A stretch of 64,000 bases of DNA from Rhodocollybia butyracea (lineage: Eukaryota; Basidiomycota; Agaricomycetes; Agaricales; Omphalotaceae), in assembly GCA_015501585.1 (NCBI GenBank), contig JADNRY010000150.1:62001-126000 (forward strand), read 5' to 3'. The notes below the pieces were generated by a model. That model saw nothing but the letters and a program-made list of their open reading frames with translations. It made no database searches and was not told the origin of the DNA. This document shows positions 12,396 through 22,257 of this stretch, piece by piece (positions within the stretch are counted from its first letter, which is position 1; every line of letters starts with the position of its first letter). The position numbers and the translations under genes are program-made.

Positions 12396-12540
12396 ATTTG
12401 ATTGCGTATCAAATATTGTTGTTAAACTGTGTGTTTAACTAAAGTGTCAAGAGAACACTTATTGGGATCGAACTGTGTGTTTGATCAGAGCAGACCCATC
12501 GCGTTGGAGCGCGAATTTAGTGTCAAATTGTGTATTTGAC
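12396..12540 (+). other. Four hairpins with a conserved TGYGT loop
   Basis: Stems and loops: ATTTGAT-TGCGT-ATCAAAT (12396-12414), GTTAAAC-TGTGT-GTTTAAC (12421-12439), GATCGAAC/GTTTGATC around TGTGT with one G-T wobble (12466-12486), and GTCAAAT-TGTGT-ATTTGAC (12522-12540). The loop is conserved while the stems differ but still pair. This suggests an RNA element, perhaps for packaging or priming (inference). Confidence 0.6.
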
Positions 12541-12804
12541 AAGGCATTGGACATCGGACAAGCATCAGAGGCATGCTACCAGACGGACATACATTGTTGT
12601 TCATATCGTGAGTTGAACAGATCATTTCGAGACCATTCATTGCATCAGATCATTTTTCCACGTCAAAGTGTTTTGCTCGAAAGTTAGCTACTATGTTGCA
12701 CGCACACAGATTATTGGGTGGAGTTAATGCAGAAGTTGATTGATTGGTATATTGTTTACATTTGTTTTATTCTTTGTTCGACTAACTACAAGCTTGCGGG
12801 GAAG

Positions 12805-13107
12805 TGTTAGATATCACAAGATATCAGTATCATTGTTATGATTGATCAAGCTCATAGTTATCTCACACTCATTATTGACACGTACTTACATGTACTTATT
12901 TCCTATCACCCCCATTACCAGTATATAAGCAGTAGCTAGATATACGCTATCTCATCCGATTGCCCCTCTCTCAGTGCTGTAGGGGGCAAACGGAATATAT
13001 TGTGCTTTTCACTCTATTCTGCCGTTGTGCTATATATTATCCCGAGTGGTAATATCGTGTTCTATTTTATTATCCAACACAATCGGATCATATTTTATTA
13101 TCCAACA
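12805..13107. repeat. Right LTR of the TRIM-like element
   Basis: 303 bp copy of the left LTR, followed by the target duplication GATTA and then by the continuation of the interrupted flank. Confidence 0.88.
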
Positions 13108-13197
13108 GATTATTTGTGTACTGTTGTATACACTTGCTCGCTGGTGAGCGTCCGGCAGGTGGATCTAAAATTTGTGCTATGGTCCTCTCTGAATCGC

Positions 13198-13329
13198 ATG
13201 CCTTCTAAAATCCCCACTAGGGATGCCAAAAAAGCAGCCGTGGCCGCAAAGAAAAAATCTACAACCAGAGCAACAGGTAGAAAGGGAAAACAAGCAAGCA
13301 AAGTTGTGACTGAATCCAGCGACGAGTAG
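13198..13329 (+). pseudogene. N-terminal fragment of a Lys-rich protein
   Basis: A frame starting MPSKIPTRDAKKAAVAAKKK and ending ESSDE stops at 13327-13329. A following stretch (RWTDKMLKELGTDRLTKV, about 13422-13476) looks like the next exon of the same gene but runs into a stop. It resembles basic nuclear proteins with an acidic patch, but the family is not recognised. A poorer copy of the first part lies at about 9435-9560, so this exon was carried along in the F-box tandem duplication. Confidence 0.45.
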
Positions 13330-13531
13330 GTGGAAGCGAGTGAACGAGTGGAAGCCCCTAAGAAGGCCCACGAATCAAGTACATTGACTGACATAAGTAT
13401 ATATTCAACTCTACTACTAGATGGACCGATAAGATGCTTAAAGAGCTTGGCACTGACAGATTAACCAAGGTCTTTTTTATGGTCCTGGGATTGTAGGATC
13501 AGACACAGAGGGCAACGTAAGCACAAAATCA

Positions 13532-14075
13532 ACTTCCGTCGTTGAATACGCTTGTGATAGATGGCACTGGCCACAGCGATTGGCAAGCTAACCTTTTTAC
13601 TTCATTCATCTCCAGGGCATCTTGCACGATCACCGCATTCACAGTTTGGGGCATTTCCATGTCTGATTCAGACCTTATCGCAGCCCTTCACCTCATGCCG
13701 AGCCTACTGTATCTCAAAATCGACCAGTTCTCGAGTTCTCATGATGCATTCACTCCACGTCTTATCGCGAGCTTGACTCACTCGCAATCCACTTGTGCCC
13801 TAGTCCCAAAAGTACACAGTCTACATTTGACGACCAAGTTTAATAGCATAATCGACGACGCCGCTTTCATCCGTATGGTCGAATCGCGCTGGTTCAAACC
13901 TGGCTCAGATGTATGTGCGGAGATGTTGACGATGGGGAGAGCCTGTATCCGATCCATTGTTCTTAATCTCACTCATCGAAAAGTTGACCCAGAGATCTAT
14001 AAAGCACTGCGAGTTTTAGACGCAGAGGGGCTGAGAGTTGTGTTTTCTGGAATCAATGGAATGCCGATTGTATGA
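13532..14075 (+). pseudogene. 3' fragment of an F-box/LRR-type gene
   Basis: From about 13532 the sequence matches the last third of the 9811-11400 gene (177 codons, ending GINGMPIV). The N-terminal Cys pair, coiled coil and F-box are missing, and a foreign fragment stands in their place. The frame itself has no stop, but without an F-box it cannot act as an SCF adaptor. Confidence 0.75.
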
Positions 14076-14482
14076 TTTTTTTTTGGTAATGGCGTTTTGG
14101 TGTATCTTTGAAATCTGTGGTATCGTGTTTGTCTTCGAATTCTCCACTTTTAGGATGTAGTTTTGTGTCTCTAAAGTGGACTCTAAGAAATTATAGCTGT
14201 ACACTTCTCTTTTCAGTAACTTTATCTTGTATGCTATGAAGCGCACTTGCCACTTTTCATGACCATTATGAGTGTACCATGGACCGACATCTCCATCTAC
14301 TTCCAGGTTGTAACAGTGGAATCTTCATTTTTGGAAGTTAATTAGCGTAACCTTGAGCGAGACCGCGATAGCATTGATGGAGTCAGGTATTAGATGGGAG
14401 GAATATTATTGTTATTATTGATTCACATGTGGGATGATCTACTATCATGTACAAGTGATACTTTTCGCAATCGGAGGTGACC
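14076..14482. other. 3' flank of the third F-box copy
   Basis: Repeats the flank found at 8821 and 11401, including the tggagtcaggtattagatgg block. No gene. Confidence 0.6.
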
Positions 14483-15976
14483 TCAATCTCGTAGTGTTAC
14501 TCCAGACATTTGGATAACAATCATCATTCCTTCCCGCTCGATAGGGTCCAGCATACTATAGACATCTCTTCCCGCTTCCGTTTCTGACCGATTCAAGAAT
14601 GTCGACGTAAACACCCTTAAGCAATCTGCCTCGAACGCAGATGTCCCCACAGCATGAAGCTTGGTAGGACACCATCGAGACCAAACCATATCCACCACCG
14701 ACAGGTCGTTGACAGATGTTGCAACGTTCAGCAACTTTAGGGAGTGCAGTCGTGGAACGAGGAGGGCTGTCTGCCGACGAAGGGAGCTGGTGCATGATCC
14801 ATGGAGGCTTTCGATGAATTCTGATGATATGGGGCTGCATTTCGGGGACTCCGTACCGGAGTCGTCGACAGTGAGATCTTGAAGAGTGGGCATATGGACA
14901 AGGATATAAACGAGGTTGGCATCGGAGATGGATAACTGCTGAATTGAGAGCATTGTTAATTGGAAAGATGATTGTTGAACAAACACTATGAAAGGATCCA
15001 AGTTACCCCAGGGCTTGTTGTCGGTACCATCATCAGTTTTCCTAGACTTGTATTTTTCCCTTGACTTGTATTTCTTCAAATGGAGCATTTTTAATGAAGG
15101 AAGCCTGAGGAGAGGAAATACTGAGTTTGAAGAATCGGGCTGGTTGCAAGGATGATAATACCAGCGATCTCCATGATGGACGGTCAAGATTTCCAACTTG
15201 GAAGAGGATGAAAATTCCATGTAGTTTGACAAATAGCCTGAAGGTGAGGATTCTGGTACACCTAAGGAAACGAGGTTGGGGAATCTATCAGATAAGTTAA
15301 CAGTGTGATCCAGAACACAGTCGAAGTCTAGGTGAGACAACAGCAGAGAATTGAATCCTTGGAGGTAGCGTATATCGCCATCTGGCAGGCTCAGCACTTG
15401 GAGATTCAGCGATGTTTCCATAAAACGTGTGAGATATTCCACACATCGAGGAATACATAGTGTACGAAGGGCTGGAAATAAAGCTGCCGCCGGTTTACCG
15501 CCAAACTCCAGAAATTCAAATCTGGAATATTCAGGACTTTGCCAGGACAGGTACTGCCAGCGGGCCATCTGTCCAAAAAGCTGCACTATCAATGGGTGAA
15601 GCTTTTCTTCAAATGCAAAAGGGTCTTCTTTTAACTTGAGGAGGATTGTTAATGGATGTTGTTGGGACTGACTGAGGAAATTAAACAGCGGAAAGAATAT
15701 TTCCATATCCTCATCTTCCCAGTTGTCATGCCTGTTCCAATAAAGTAATATTTGGGACCATATTACAGGCATGGAAAGTGCATTTCTCTGCCAGCGTGAG
15801 CAGACTGCGCTAATGGCCATTGTAGGTTTACTCCGGAGAGTCTGAGAGGCAGACTCAGACAGAGGCAGTCTGAGTCCAAGATCAACAACCCAAAAGCTGT
15901 TCATATTGCAGCAGTCATCAAAGATTTGTTGTAAAGTCTCGTCCGGAATTTTGTGAATCGGGAAATTTAGAGACCG
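14483..15976 (-). pseudogene. F-box/LRR-type gene, downstream part of a split gene
   Basis: The minus-strand frame continues from LRSLNFPIHKIPDETLQQIF (F-box start, near 15976) through CSRWQRNAL and leucine-rich sequence to the stop at 14483. Codons upstream of about 15976 come from the 3' end of a LINE, whose (TAC)n tail abuts the gene. The missing N-terminal part (Cys pair and coiled coil) is found on the same strand at 33124-33339, ending KESSKQYASL, about 17 kb away. So one gene was cut by the LINE and its nested passengers. The distal frame is still open over nearly 500 codons, so the break may be recent or the fragment may still be transcribed. Confidence 0.8.
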
Positions 15977-16188
15977 TAGTAGTAGTAGTATATTACGCGG
16001 CTCCGCCATCCAGCGGGGTCCCACGAGGGAACAGCCGGTCCCAGCTGGGAGCGAAGCAGCAATCTCGACCCACACAGGGAAGGTAGACTGCAAATGCTCC
16101 CGAAGGGTAGTTTACAGCTAAAACAATAGCTATGGAATACATGATTATGGTTCCTCTTCTTCATCCCCAGACAGCTCTGAGTCTAAGT

Positions 16189-17062
16189 TCACCAAACCCC
16201 GGAAACAAAGGTTCTCCAACAACACAGAACATCATGAATAAACTTTGCAGTGGGAATAACATGATCCCAGTGGAAGATAAACTTCCGGAGGTAAAACATT
16301 GCCGTAGCATCAGAAAAAATGTTATTGACAGGAAGAGGGAAGTGGGCACTCATAATGGCAAGAAAGCTGTGGCGTGCTGCCATGATATTGAGGAGATGTG
16401 GGGAGTTACATTGGAGGAAGATGTGCTGAGGTGTTTCCATGTGTGAATTACAAGCATGACACCTCTTCGCAACCCATTCTGCATCCGAAAGGAGGCCACA
16501 TTTTGCAGGGGAGGCATGGAAGGTCACTGGTGTGGTGTCCCCACAGAGAACCCTGGTAAGAGACAGATGATGTTTTGCTGATGATACACGGGTCAAATAG
16601 TGACAAAGACACCAAACGTGAGGCTCGCCCACCCCAGTTGACTGAGGCTCCAGACGGCCTTCCAAAAAAGCCAATCTGGACCAACGGTTGGGGACATCAA
16701 TTCTTGAACGGAGCTCTGAATCCACTTTGTGGCGAATCGTGTTGATAACAGATGTCACCCGATGTTTTGGGTCATCCAATAGATCATGAAGCTCCAGTAG
16801 CGAGGGCTTGCCCGGGTTGCTAAGGCCAGATGAAGATCAGAGAGCCAGCATGGGTGACCCGACCTGCGAAGAAAATCACTTTGGTGAAGAGCAACATTGG
16901 CGAGATGTGAAAGAGGGAGAGAGAGGAGGTAAATGAGATATTTGAGTGCCAATATATCCTGGTTTCCGTGAACAACACCGTGACAATGGAAGAGTGGGAT
17001 AAGCCCAACATGCGATGCAAAAAACAAACCTGAACAGTCTCAAGAAGAAGGATGTTTTCTTC
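16189..17062 (-). pseudogene. LINE, 3' part after the reverse transcriptase
   Basis: Frames 17027-16755 and 16779-16189 (minus) continue the LINE protein. They contain a late Cys/His cluster (CHACNSHMETPQHIFLQC, about 16455-16510), the knuckle commonly found after the RT in fungal LINEs. Stops and shifts interrupt it. Confidence 0.6.
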
Positions 17063-18394
17063 TCAGATGTCCAAGGCAATCTCACAGGCTGAGATCAGGT
17101 GAGGGTCAACCAAAGCCATGAAGAGGTTTTTCACAATATTGAGAGGCATGTGATGATGGCCAACAAGGAGATCACAGCCTGAGATCCCCCGAGCGGCAGA
17201 GACTGCTGTCGTCTGTTTTGCAATGTAGTGGGCAGTGAGTATATCACAGTGAGTGGACTGGAAGTGCACCCCAACATAGCGTACACAGTCCTTGAACTTG
17301 AGGACCTCCCCAGCAAGAGTTATCAAGGGAAGGATATGAGGTAACGCACCAAACAACATGATCCAACTTTTGCTAGAGCTAATGGAGAGATTGTTATCAT
17401 GACACCACCGCTCAAAGGAATCCAGGTGGCGTTGAAGTCCAGCAGGAGTTCGAGAAATCAAAATGATATTGTCAGCATGTTCCAAGTGTGAAATGATAAT
17501 AGACATGATTTCAGTGTCTGCTGGGTCAAAGGATAGATGAAAAGTGAAGAGAAATATATTCCAAAGAGTTGGAGATGAAGGATCACCCATGAGCACCCCA
17601 CAAAGAGCGCAGAAATGGGCCGAAAGTTCCCCTCCATGTATCAAAACATACGACATCTTGTCATAGAGTGTCCGCAACCAATCAAAGTACTTTCCAGTCA
17701 GGCCGGCATTAGCAAGTTTGTTCCAGAGCGAACTCTGGTTAACAGAGGGGAAGGCATTGGATATATCCACAAATGCAACATACAGTGGCTCGCTTGCAGC
17801 ACAAGTGGTCTCATTCAAAGTACGGAGAATGAAAGTGTTGTTGTTTGTTTGGTAGCCTGCACGGAAACCGTTCTGAGATGGAGGGATAGTGCCGGCAACC
17901 TCTAGAGCTTGGCGCAATTTGAGGTGTACAAGCAACAATGCGAAATTCAACACACAACTCTCTAGGGCAATTGCACGGTAGTTGTGAGGGTCTGTCGGGT
18001 CCTTACCTGGCTTTGAGAGAGCAATTATAATTGCGACAAGCCAGGAGGTAGGAATTTGGCGCCCGCAAACCGCACGTTGGAAAAGGGGAAGCAGGACCTC
18101 GTTGTCGATGTCCTTAAGGAGGTGGTAAGTGGCTGAGTCAATACCGGTAGAGTCAGAATGATCCGTAGTCTCTAGATAACTTTTAATCTGAGCGATATCA
18201 TTGAGGGAGATGTCTTTGTTGAATGATGGGAATAAAGAAGGGGGAGAAGGAAAAGGAATTTGATTGACTAAGTGCTCCTCCAAGAAACGTTGCACATGAT
18301 TAAAATCTGGCGCTGACAATTCCGAAGGATTCATACAAGGAACAAAAACATTGAGCAGTTGGTTGTAACGCCTCCGCCTCTCCATAATCACCAC
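17063..18394 (-). pseudogene. LINE reverse transcriptase domain
   Basis: 443 codons. RT motifs are visible: PGKDPTDPHNYRAIAL, SQNGFRAGYQT, FVDISNAFPSVNQ and ISSSKSWIMLFG. The catalytic motif reads HADN where ADD is expected, so one metal-binding Asp is replaced by Asn, and this copy should be inactive even where the frame is open. The frame starts inside the domain because the 18366-21695 element cuts it; the upstream residues continue at 21701-21820 and then beyond 29291. Confidence 0.8.
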
Positions 18395-18615
18395 TGACCG
18401 TATCCGACGATACGGTCATCCTAGACGCCGCCGATAGACCAAACAGTCTATCTTATCATTCTATTTATTATTATTATATAATAAATCCGTTACTATAAGT
18501 ATCGTACGATTACTTAAGAGTCTAGTTAGTCTTTTACACCGTCGTACACACAATAGTATCCTATTTGTCGTGTTCACTGGTGTTCCTAAGGAGTTTGCCC
18601 ATAGGGCGCGTTATA
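18366..18615 (+). repeat. Left LTR of the gag-only element
   Basis: Contains a 9 bp hairpin, GACCGTATC (18398-18406) with GATACGGTC (18411-18419). In the right LTR two bases of this hairpin are changed, but both still pair as G-U in plus-strand RNA. Confidence 0.85.
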
Positions 18616-18772
18616 CTTTTTTGAACATCAAAAAATTACTATTGTGTGAATAACACAAAGCTATTAGTTTAACAAGCTAAAAACAGTTATACTACCTTGA
18701 AGTATAACAACCATTATTCCAACTCACAAACCCGCTCCATTTTTCCGTCCCGCTATATCATTTGCTGTCTCA

Positions 18773-19858
18773 ATGACCTCTCGAAATCAATCAGAGAAGT
18801 CATATCGGAGCGTGCGCGATCGCGCACCTTCCATTTGTGGTGACGTGTCACCACAATCAATCTATTCAGTCGCATCAGCGACTCATTCCGTGCGTGCATC
18901 TGAAGGATGGCACTACAGGCAGGACAAAAGTCCACCTAATGAACAGTATATGACTATTCGTAAGAAACGGCCGACCCGAGAGGGTTTAAGTGAGATTTCT
19001 TCTGCGCTACGAGATGTAGCGGCATCACTCAACAAGAGTACGCAAGTACTCAATCGTATTCTCAATATAACTGAGAAATGGGATGCATCTAGCATCCGAT
19101 TTAATGAAGAAAGATCTTCTTCATCAAGAAACAGCAATAGAATCACTATTGCTGCACCCACACCGAGACGGCCTGCCGTCACACCGCCGGTATTGCACAA
19201 TGCAGCACCATCTGTTCCTACCGAGGCAAACAACTTGGTACGCCAATGGCGTGAGACTGTGCCCAAGGCACCGTCAGTCCAACAATCACTGTTGGACAAA
19301 CAGTATTCACAAGGGATGACCAAGTCACCCCGTCATGTTCCTGTATTCCGACAGGAATACGCACCAGTGTCAGTAACTATACCGACACCCATCTACACAT
19401 CCCGCATGAGACAGCGTCCCAATGCGGAGGCAGCGTCTCTGACACTGCGAGGTCCCAGGCCATTACCGGTGACCAAATCTTGCTCACCACAAAGCGCAGT
19501 GAACATTAAAAGTGAACCGAAGTTACCTTGTAACTTCAATCAGGTAGTAGCGATACCACCACAGGAAAGTACAATGTACTTCCCTACTGCAAGGGTGCCA
19601 ATGGTACCCAATATTATTACACCTCCAGTAGTTGTACCAAACACTACTGGAAATCATTCCAGTATGGGACCGCAACACGGTAGTTCCTACTACCATATCC
19701 ATCGCCCCGGCGACACAAAGTGTTGCCCCTCCGGTAGTACACACTACCGTAAGACTGCCCAAATTGCCGCCCAGCAATGCGCCAGAGCCAAGTTCAATGC
19801 CAGTACCAACGGTATTGGCCGAGTTGCAACCACAGCCGCTTCCGTTGGGAGTAGCTAA
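18773..19858 (+). CDS. Gag-like ORF, N-terminal part
   Basis: 361 codons, Ser/Thr/Pro-rich, starting MTSRNQSEKSYRSVRDRAP, with a short coiled segment (LRDVAASLNKSTQVLNRIL). No known domain was recognised in this part. Near 19620-19740 the likely protein passes to another frame (APATQSVAPPVVHTTV), so the last residues of this frame are probably not native. The coding sequence is dense in hairpins, for example a 16-base palindrome at 18812-18827 and 9 bp arms at 18836-18855. Confidence 0.55.
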   Translation: MTSRNQSEKSYRSVRDRAPSICGDVSPQSIYSVASATHSVRASEGWHYRQDKSPPNEQYMTIRKKRPTREGLSEISSALRDVAASLNKSTQVLNRILNITEKWDASSIRFNEERSSSSRNSNRITIAAPTPRRPAVTPPVLHNAAPSVPTEANNLVRQWRETVPKAPSVQQSLLDKQYSQGMTKSPRHVPVFRQEYAPVSVTIPTPIYTSRMRQRPNAEAASLTLRGPRPLPVTKSCSPQSAVNIKSEPKLPCNFNQVVAIPPQESTMYFPTARVPMVPNIITPPVVVPNTTGNHSSMGPQHGSSYYHIHRPGDTKCCPSGSTHYRKTAQIAAQQCARAKFNASTNGIGRVATTAASVGSS

Positions 19859-20486
19859 AGATTGGATGAGTTGCATAGCGATTCAACGCCAACATAACAC
19901 CAGTCTCCGAGATTTCGGATTCGCGCCATCTGGGCTTCCCGACCAAATGGTGGGATATAATGTCGACGGAATACCCGTGGATAAATTGACTACTCCCAGA
20001 GAAATCTGGGATCAATTTTACATTCCACCCGCTGAGTCCTTTCCAGGACCAAGCAATAATGCCGGAGCGAAAGCGCCTAGCAAAAAATCCCGTGAAGGGG
20101 GGAGGAAGCACAAGAGTGCTAAATCCAAAGGCCGCAAATGCAGGCCATGGTCGGATGAATCATCTGACTCTAGTGATACCGAGTCAAATACTGACTCTTT
20201 GTCTGATGCCTCTTGGCTAGACAAATTTGCTACCCGTAAGGGTAAAATTACTCCTAATGAGCGCCGTAAAATACTGTGTTCACTTGCATCTAAGATGCGA
20301 GAAACAACAGGTGACGACGAACGTCGTTCCCGATGGAAACACAAGGTACACAAAGTGTACCGTAAACAAATTCGAGATAAGGTAGGGAATCCTATCCCTC
20401 CCATTGAGGCCGTAAAGCTCTTAAAGTTCCATCTCCGGAGGTCTATGACGGATCTCCGGATGTCAATGTCTTCGAGCGGTGGCTAA
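19632..20486 (+). CDS. Gag-like ORF, middle part
   Basis: 284 codons in a frame shifted from the upstream ORF. It includes a Lys/Arg-rich basic block followed by an acidic Ser/Asp stretch (SDESSDSSDTESNTDS) and KITPNERRKILCSLASKM. Near 20420 the Gag homology moves by one frame (VYDGSPDVNVFERWLMSLLQ), which gives the next ORF. The shift could be a mutation or a programmed event; I see no clear slippery site. Confidence 0.5.
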   Translation: MYQTLLEIIPVWDRNTVVPTTISIAPATQSVAPPVVHTTVRLPKLPPSNAPEPSSMPVPTVLAELQPQPLPLGVAKDWMSCIAIQRQHNTSLRDFGFAPSGLPDQMVGYNVDGIPVDKLTTPREIWDQFYIPPAESFPGPSNNAGAKAPSKKSREGGRKHKSAKSKGRKCRPWSDESSDSSDTESNTDSLSDASWLDKFATRKGKITPNERRKILCSLASKMRETTGDDERRSRWKHKVHKVYRKQIRDKVGNPIPPIEAVKLLKFHLRRSMTDLRMSMSSSGG

Positions 20487-21103
20487 TGTCACTTCTCCAA
20501 TGGATGGTAGTCAACCGCATGTGCGGTGACGATTACGATGCTACATGGACTGCTGTGCTTGGCATGTTTCTAAAGGGCAAAGCCCTTGACTGGTATAACG
20601 ACGAAGTTGCCGGTATACACCGCACTGTCCTTAAGTGGACATTTGAAGGCGCCATCATTGGTGTCTTTGATCGTTGCATCCAAGCAACGACCATTCATCA
20701 AGCTGCATGGCAGTTTGACCTTATTGAGTATTCACCCAATATGGGTGTGAGGGATTATTATTCCTCACTTACACGATGGGCATCACGGATGCTCCAAACA
20801 CCGGATGATGCAACAATGCGGAAACGGTTCATTGAGGGATTACCCTTCAATATTATCAGGCAACTCACGAATGAGGGGATCGTTCCGGAGTATGCCAAAT
20901 TAGAAGTGATGGTCAGAGCTGTCACACGCATTGAGGACCACACGGCCCTCACTAAATATTATGTCTCTTCTAGGAATAGAGATGATGAACTTGAATCATC
21001 AGAACACCCCGATGAGTCGGACACCGAGAACATTAAAAATGTTCTTGAGCCAATTGAGGAGGACACCTCCTTAAGTATCGGAAAGGATAAACCTTCCGAA
21101 TGA
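20486..21103 (+). CDS. Retrotransposon Gag domain
   Basis: 205 codons from the ATG that overlaps the preceding stop (TAATG); homology starts about 20 codons earlier in the same frame. Typical Ty3-type Gag features: LKGKALDWYND, a helical capsid-like core, MLQTPDDATMRKRFIEGLP, and an acidic tail. No zinc knuckle is visible. It forms virus-like particles in related elements. The element carries no pol, so this Gag would have to work with a helper's enzymes. Confidence 0.65.
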   Translation: MSLLQWMVVNRMCGDDYDATWTAVLGMFLKGKALDWYNDEVAGIHRTVLKWTFEGAIIGVFDRCIQATTIHQAAWQFDLIEYSPNMGVRDYYSSLTRWASRMLQTPDDATMRKRFIEGLPFNIIRQLTNEGIVPEYAKLEVMVRAVTRIEDHTALTKYYVSSRNRDDELESSEHPDESDTENIKNVLEPIEEDTSLSIGKDKPSE

Positions 21104-21442
21104 TTTATTGGTTTATTCCGACGCCCAGGTAATATGCCTTACCTGGGCATCACTACTTATCCTCAGCCCGGATTCTCACTGAGAATCCTCATTAAGCAAT
21201 ACTCGGAAACTTCCAGTCTGCGCGTTGAACATTCGGACATTTCCGAATCAAATCATGCTCTAGTGGTACGCCCCACTATCGTTTGATTCGGACAAGTCCG
21301 AAAATCTGATGCGCCGCATCAATTAATCCCGTACTTGATACGGGATCATTCTATGTTAAACCAAATTAAAAATGGTTTGGATGGTGATGCTGTCATTACC
21401 ATTTTCGATTCACATCCCTGATGTTAATCTGGTGGGGGAGGG
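21104..21442 (+). other. Hairpin-rich 3' region of the gag-only element
   Basis: Non-coding. Perfect arms include GCCCAGGTAA with TTACCTGGGC (21123-21132 and 21139-21148), GGATTCTC with GAGAATCC (21170-21177, 21181-21188), ATTCGGA/TCCGAAT, TTCGGAC/GTCCGAA and TCCCGTA/TACGGGA. Confidence 0.75.
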
Positions 21443-21695
21443 TGTAACGCCTCCGCCTCTCCATAATCACCACTGGCCGTATCCGGCGATGCGGTCATCC
21501 TAGACGCCGCCGATAGACCAAACGGTCTATCTTATCATTCTATTTATTATTAATTATATAATAAATCCGTTACTATAAGTATCGTACGATTACTTAAGAG
21601 TCTAGTTAGTCTTTTACACCGTCGTACACACAACAGTATCCTATTTGTTGTGTTCACCGGTGTTCCTAAGGACTTTGCCCATAGCGCGCGTTATA
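21443..21695 (+). repeat. Right LTR of the gag-only element
   Basis: 253 bp, preceded by a polypurine tract and followed by TTGGT. Differences from the left LTR are mostly transitions. Confidence 0.85.
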
Positions 21696-21820
21696 TTGGT
21701 CCAATGAGACCTTTGACTGTGGTAAATCAGGATAACAAGTTTTCTTGTAATACTGCCAGAATGCAGCTGGACCCTTGGAAGCTGCAGAGCAAATCTTGGA
21801 AAGAACAGAGTCTTGGAGAT

Positions 21821-22257
21821 TGTCACAGATTTCTATTCATTTGCTTTATCTTATATTTTATCTTATCTATCAATATCTTATCTGTGCCATGGGCTTATCA
21901 TTACATTAGATCTATATCTTATTTATTACTTAAAGTAGATAGATACCAGATGTATTACTGTCTAACCTTGACAGACAGTGTCACCTTTGACAGATGGTGA
22001 CACCTTTTGACAGATAGTTTCACCTTGACAGTAGAACCTTCTAGAACTACCCAGAGTAGGTAGAACCTTCTGGAACTACCCAGAGTAAAGTACTCTGGGT
22101 CCTATTTAGTTACACATGTATATAAGTAGTGGGGTCTGCTCCTACAGTCCCCAGACTCAAGAACATCTTATTGTCTTCATACAAGCATCTCTCTCTCACA
22201 CTTAGCTTCTTACTTCCCCTATCAACACATTAAGCAGGTGAGCTTAGATTTGTGATA
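21821..22257 (+). repeat. Left LTR of the gypsy element
   Basis: Contains tandem tgacag/gtgtcacc units around 21970-22040, a doubled block of about 30 bases (ctacccagagta, about 22040-22090) and a TATATAAG box at about 22120, likely the promoter. Confidence 0.9.

Larger units (their letters stand above)
11894..13107. mobile_element. TRIM-like non-autonomous LTR element
   Basis: Two 303 bp direct repeats (11894-12196 and 12805-13107) start TGTTAG and end CCAACA. They enclose 608 bp without a coding frame of note. A 5 bp target duplication GATTA is present at 11889-11893 and 13108-13112. A purine run (gcggggaag) lies directly before the right LTR and fits a polypurine tract. The uninterrupted target is seen in the paralogous flank at about 9353. 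The interior has four 7-8 bp hairpins with a TG(C/T)GT loop. A related solo LTR lies at 40018-40292. No gag or pol is present, so it must use proteins of another element. Confidence 0.9.
18366..21695 (+). mobile_element. Gag-only LTR element (TR-GAG type), hairpin-rich
   Basis: LTRs of 250 and 253 bp (18366-18615, 21443-21695) begin TGTAACG and end CGTTATA. The target duplication TTGGT lies at 18361-18365 and 21696-21700, and a polypurine tract (ggtgggggaggg) directly precedes the right LTR. The interior encodes only a Gag-like protein in shifted frames; no protease, RT or integrase is present. The LTRs differ at about 10 positions, so it is older than the gypsy element next to it. The interior is packed with short perfect inverted repeats. 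It needs enzymes in trans. Confidence 0.88.

Noticed and set aside
18773..21442. Hairpins with 5 bp arms in the gag-only element
   Set aside because: About 20 such pairs are expected by chance in this length, so only arms of 6 bp or more were counted as signal.
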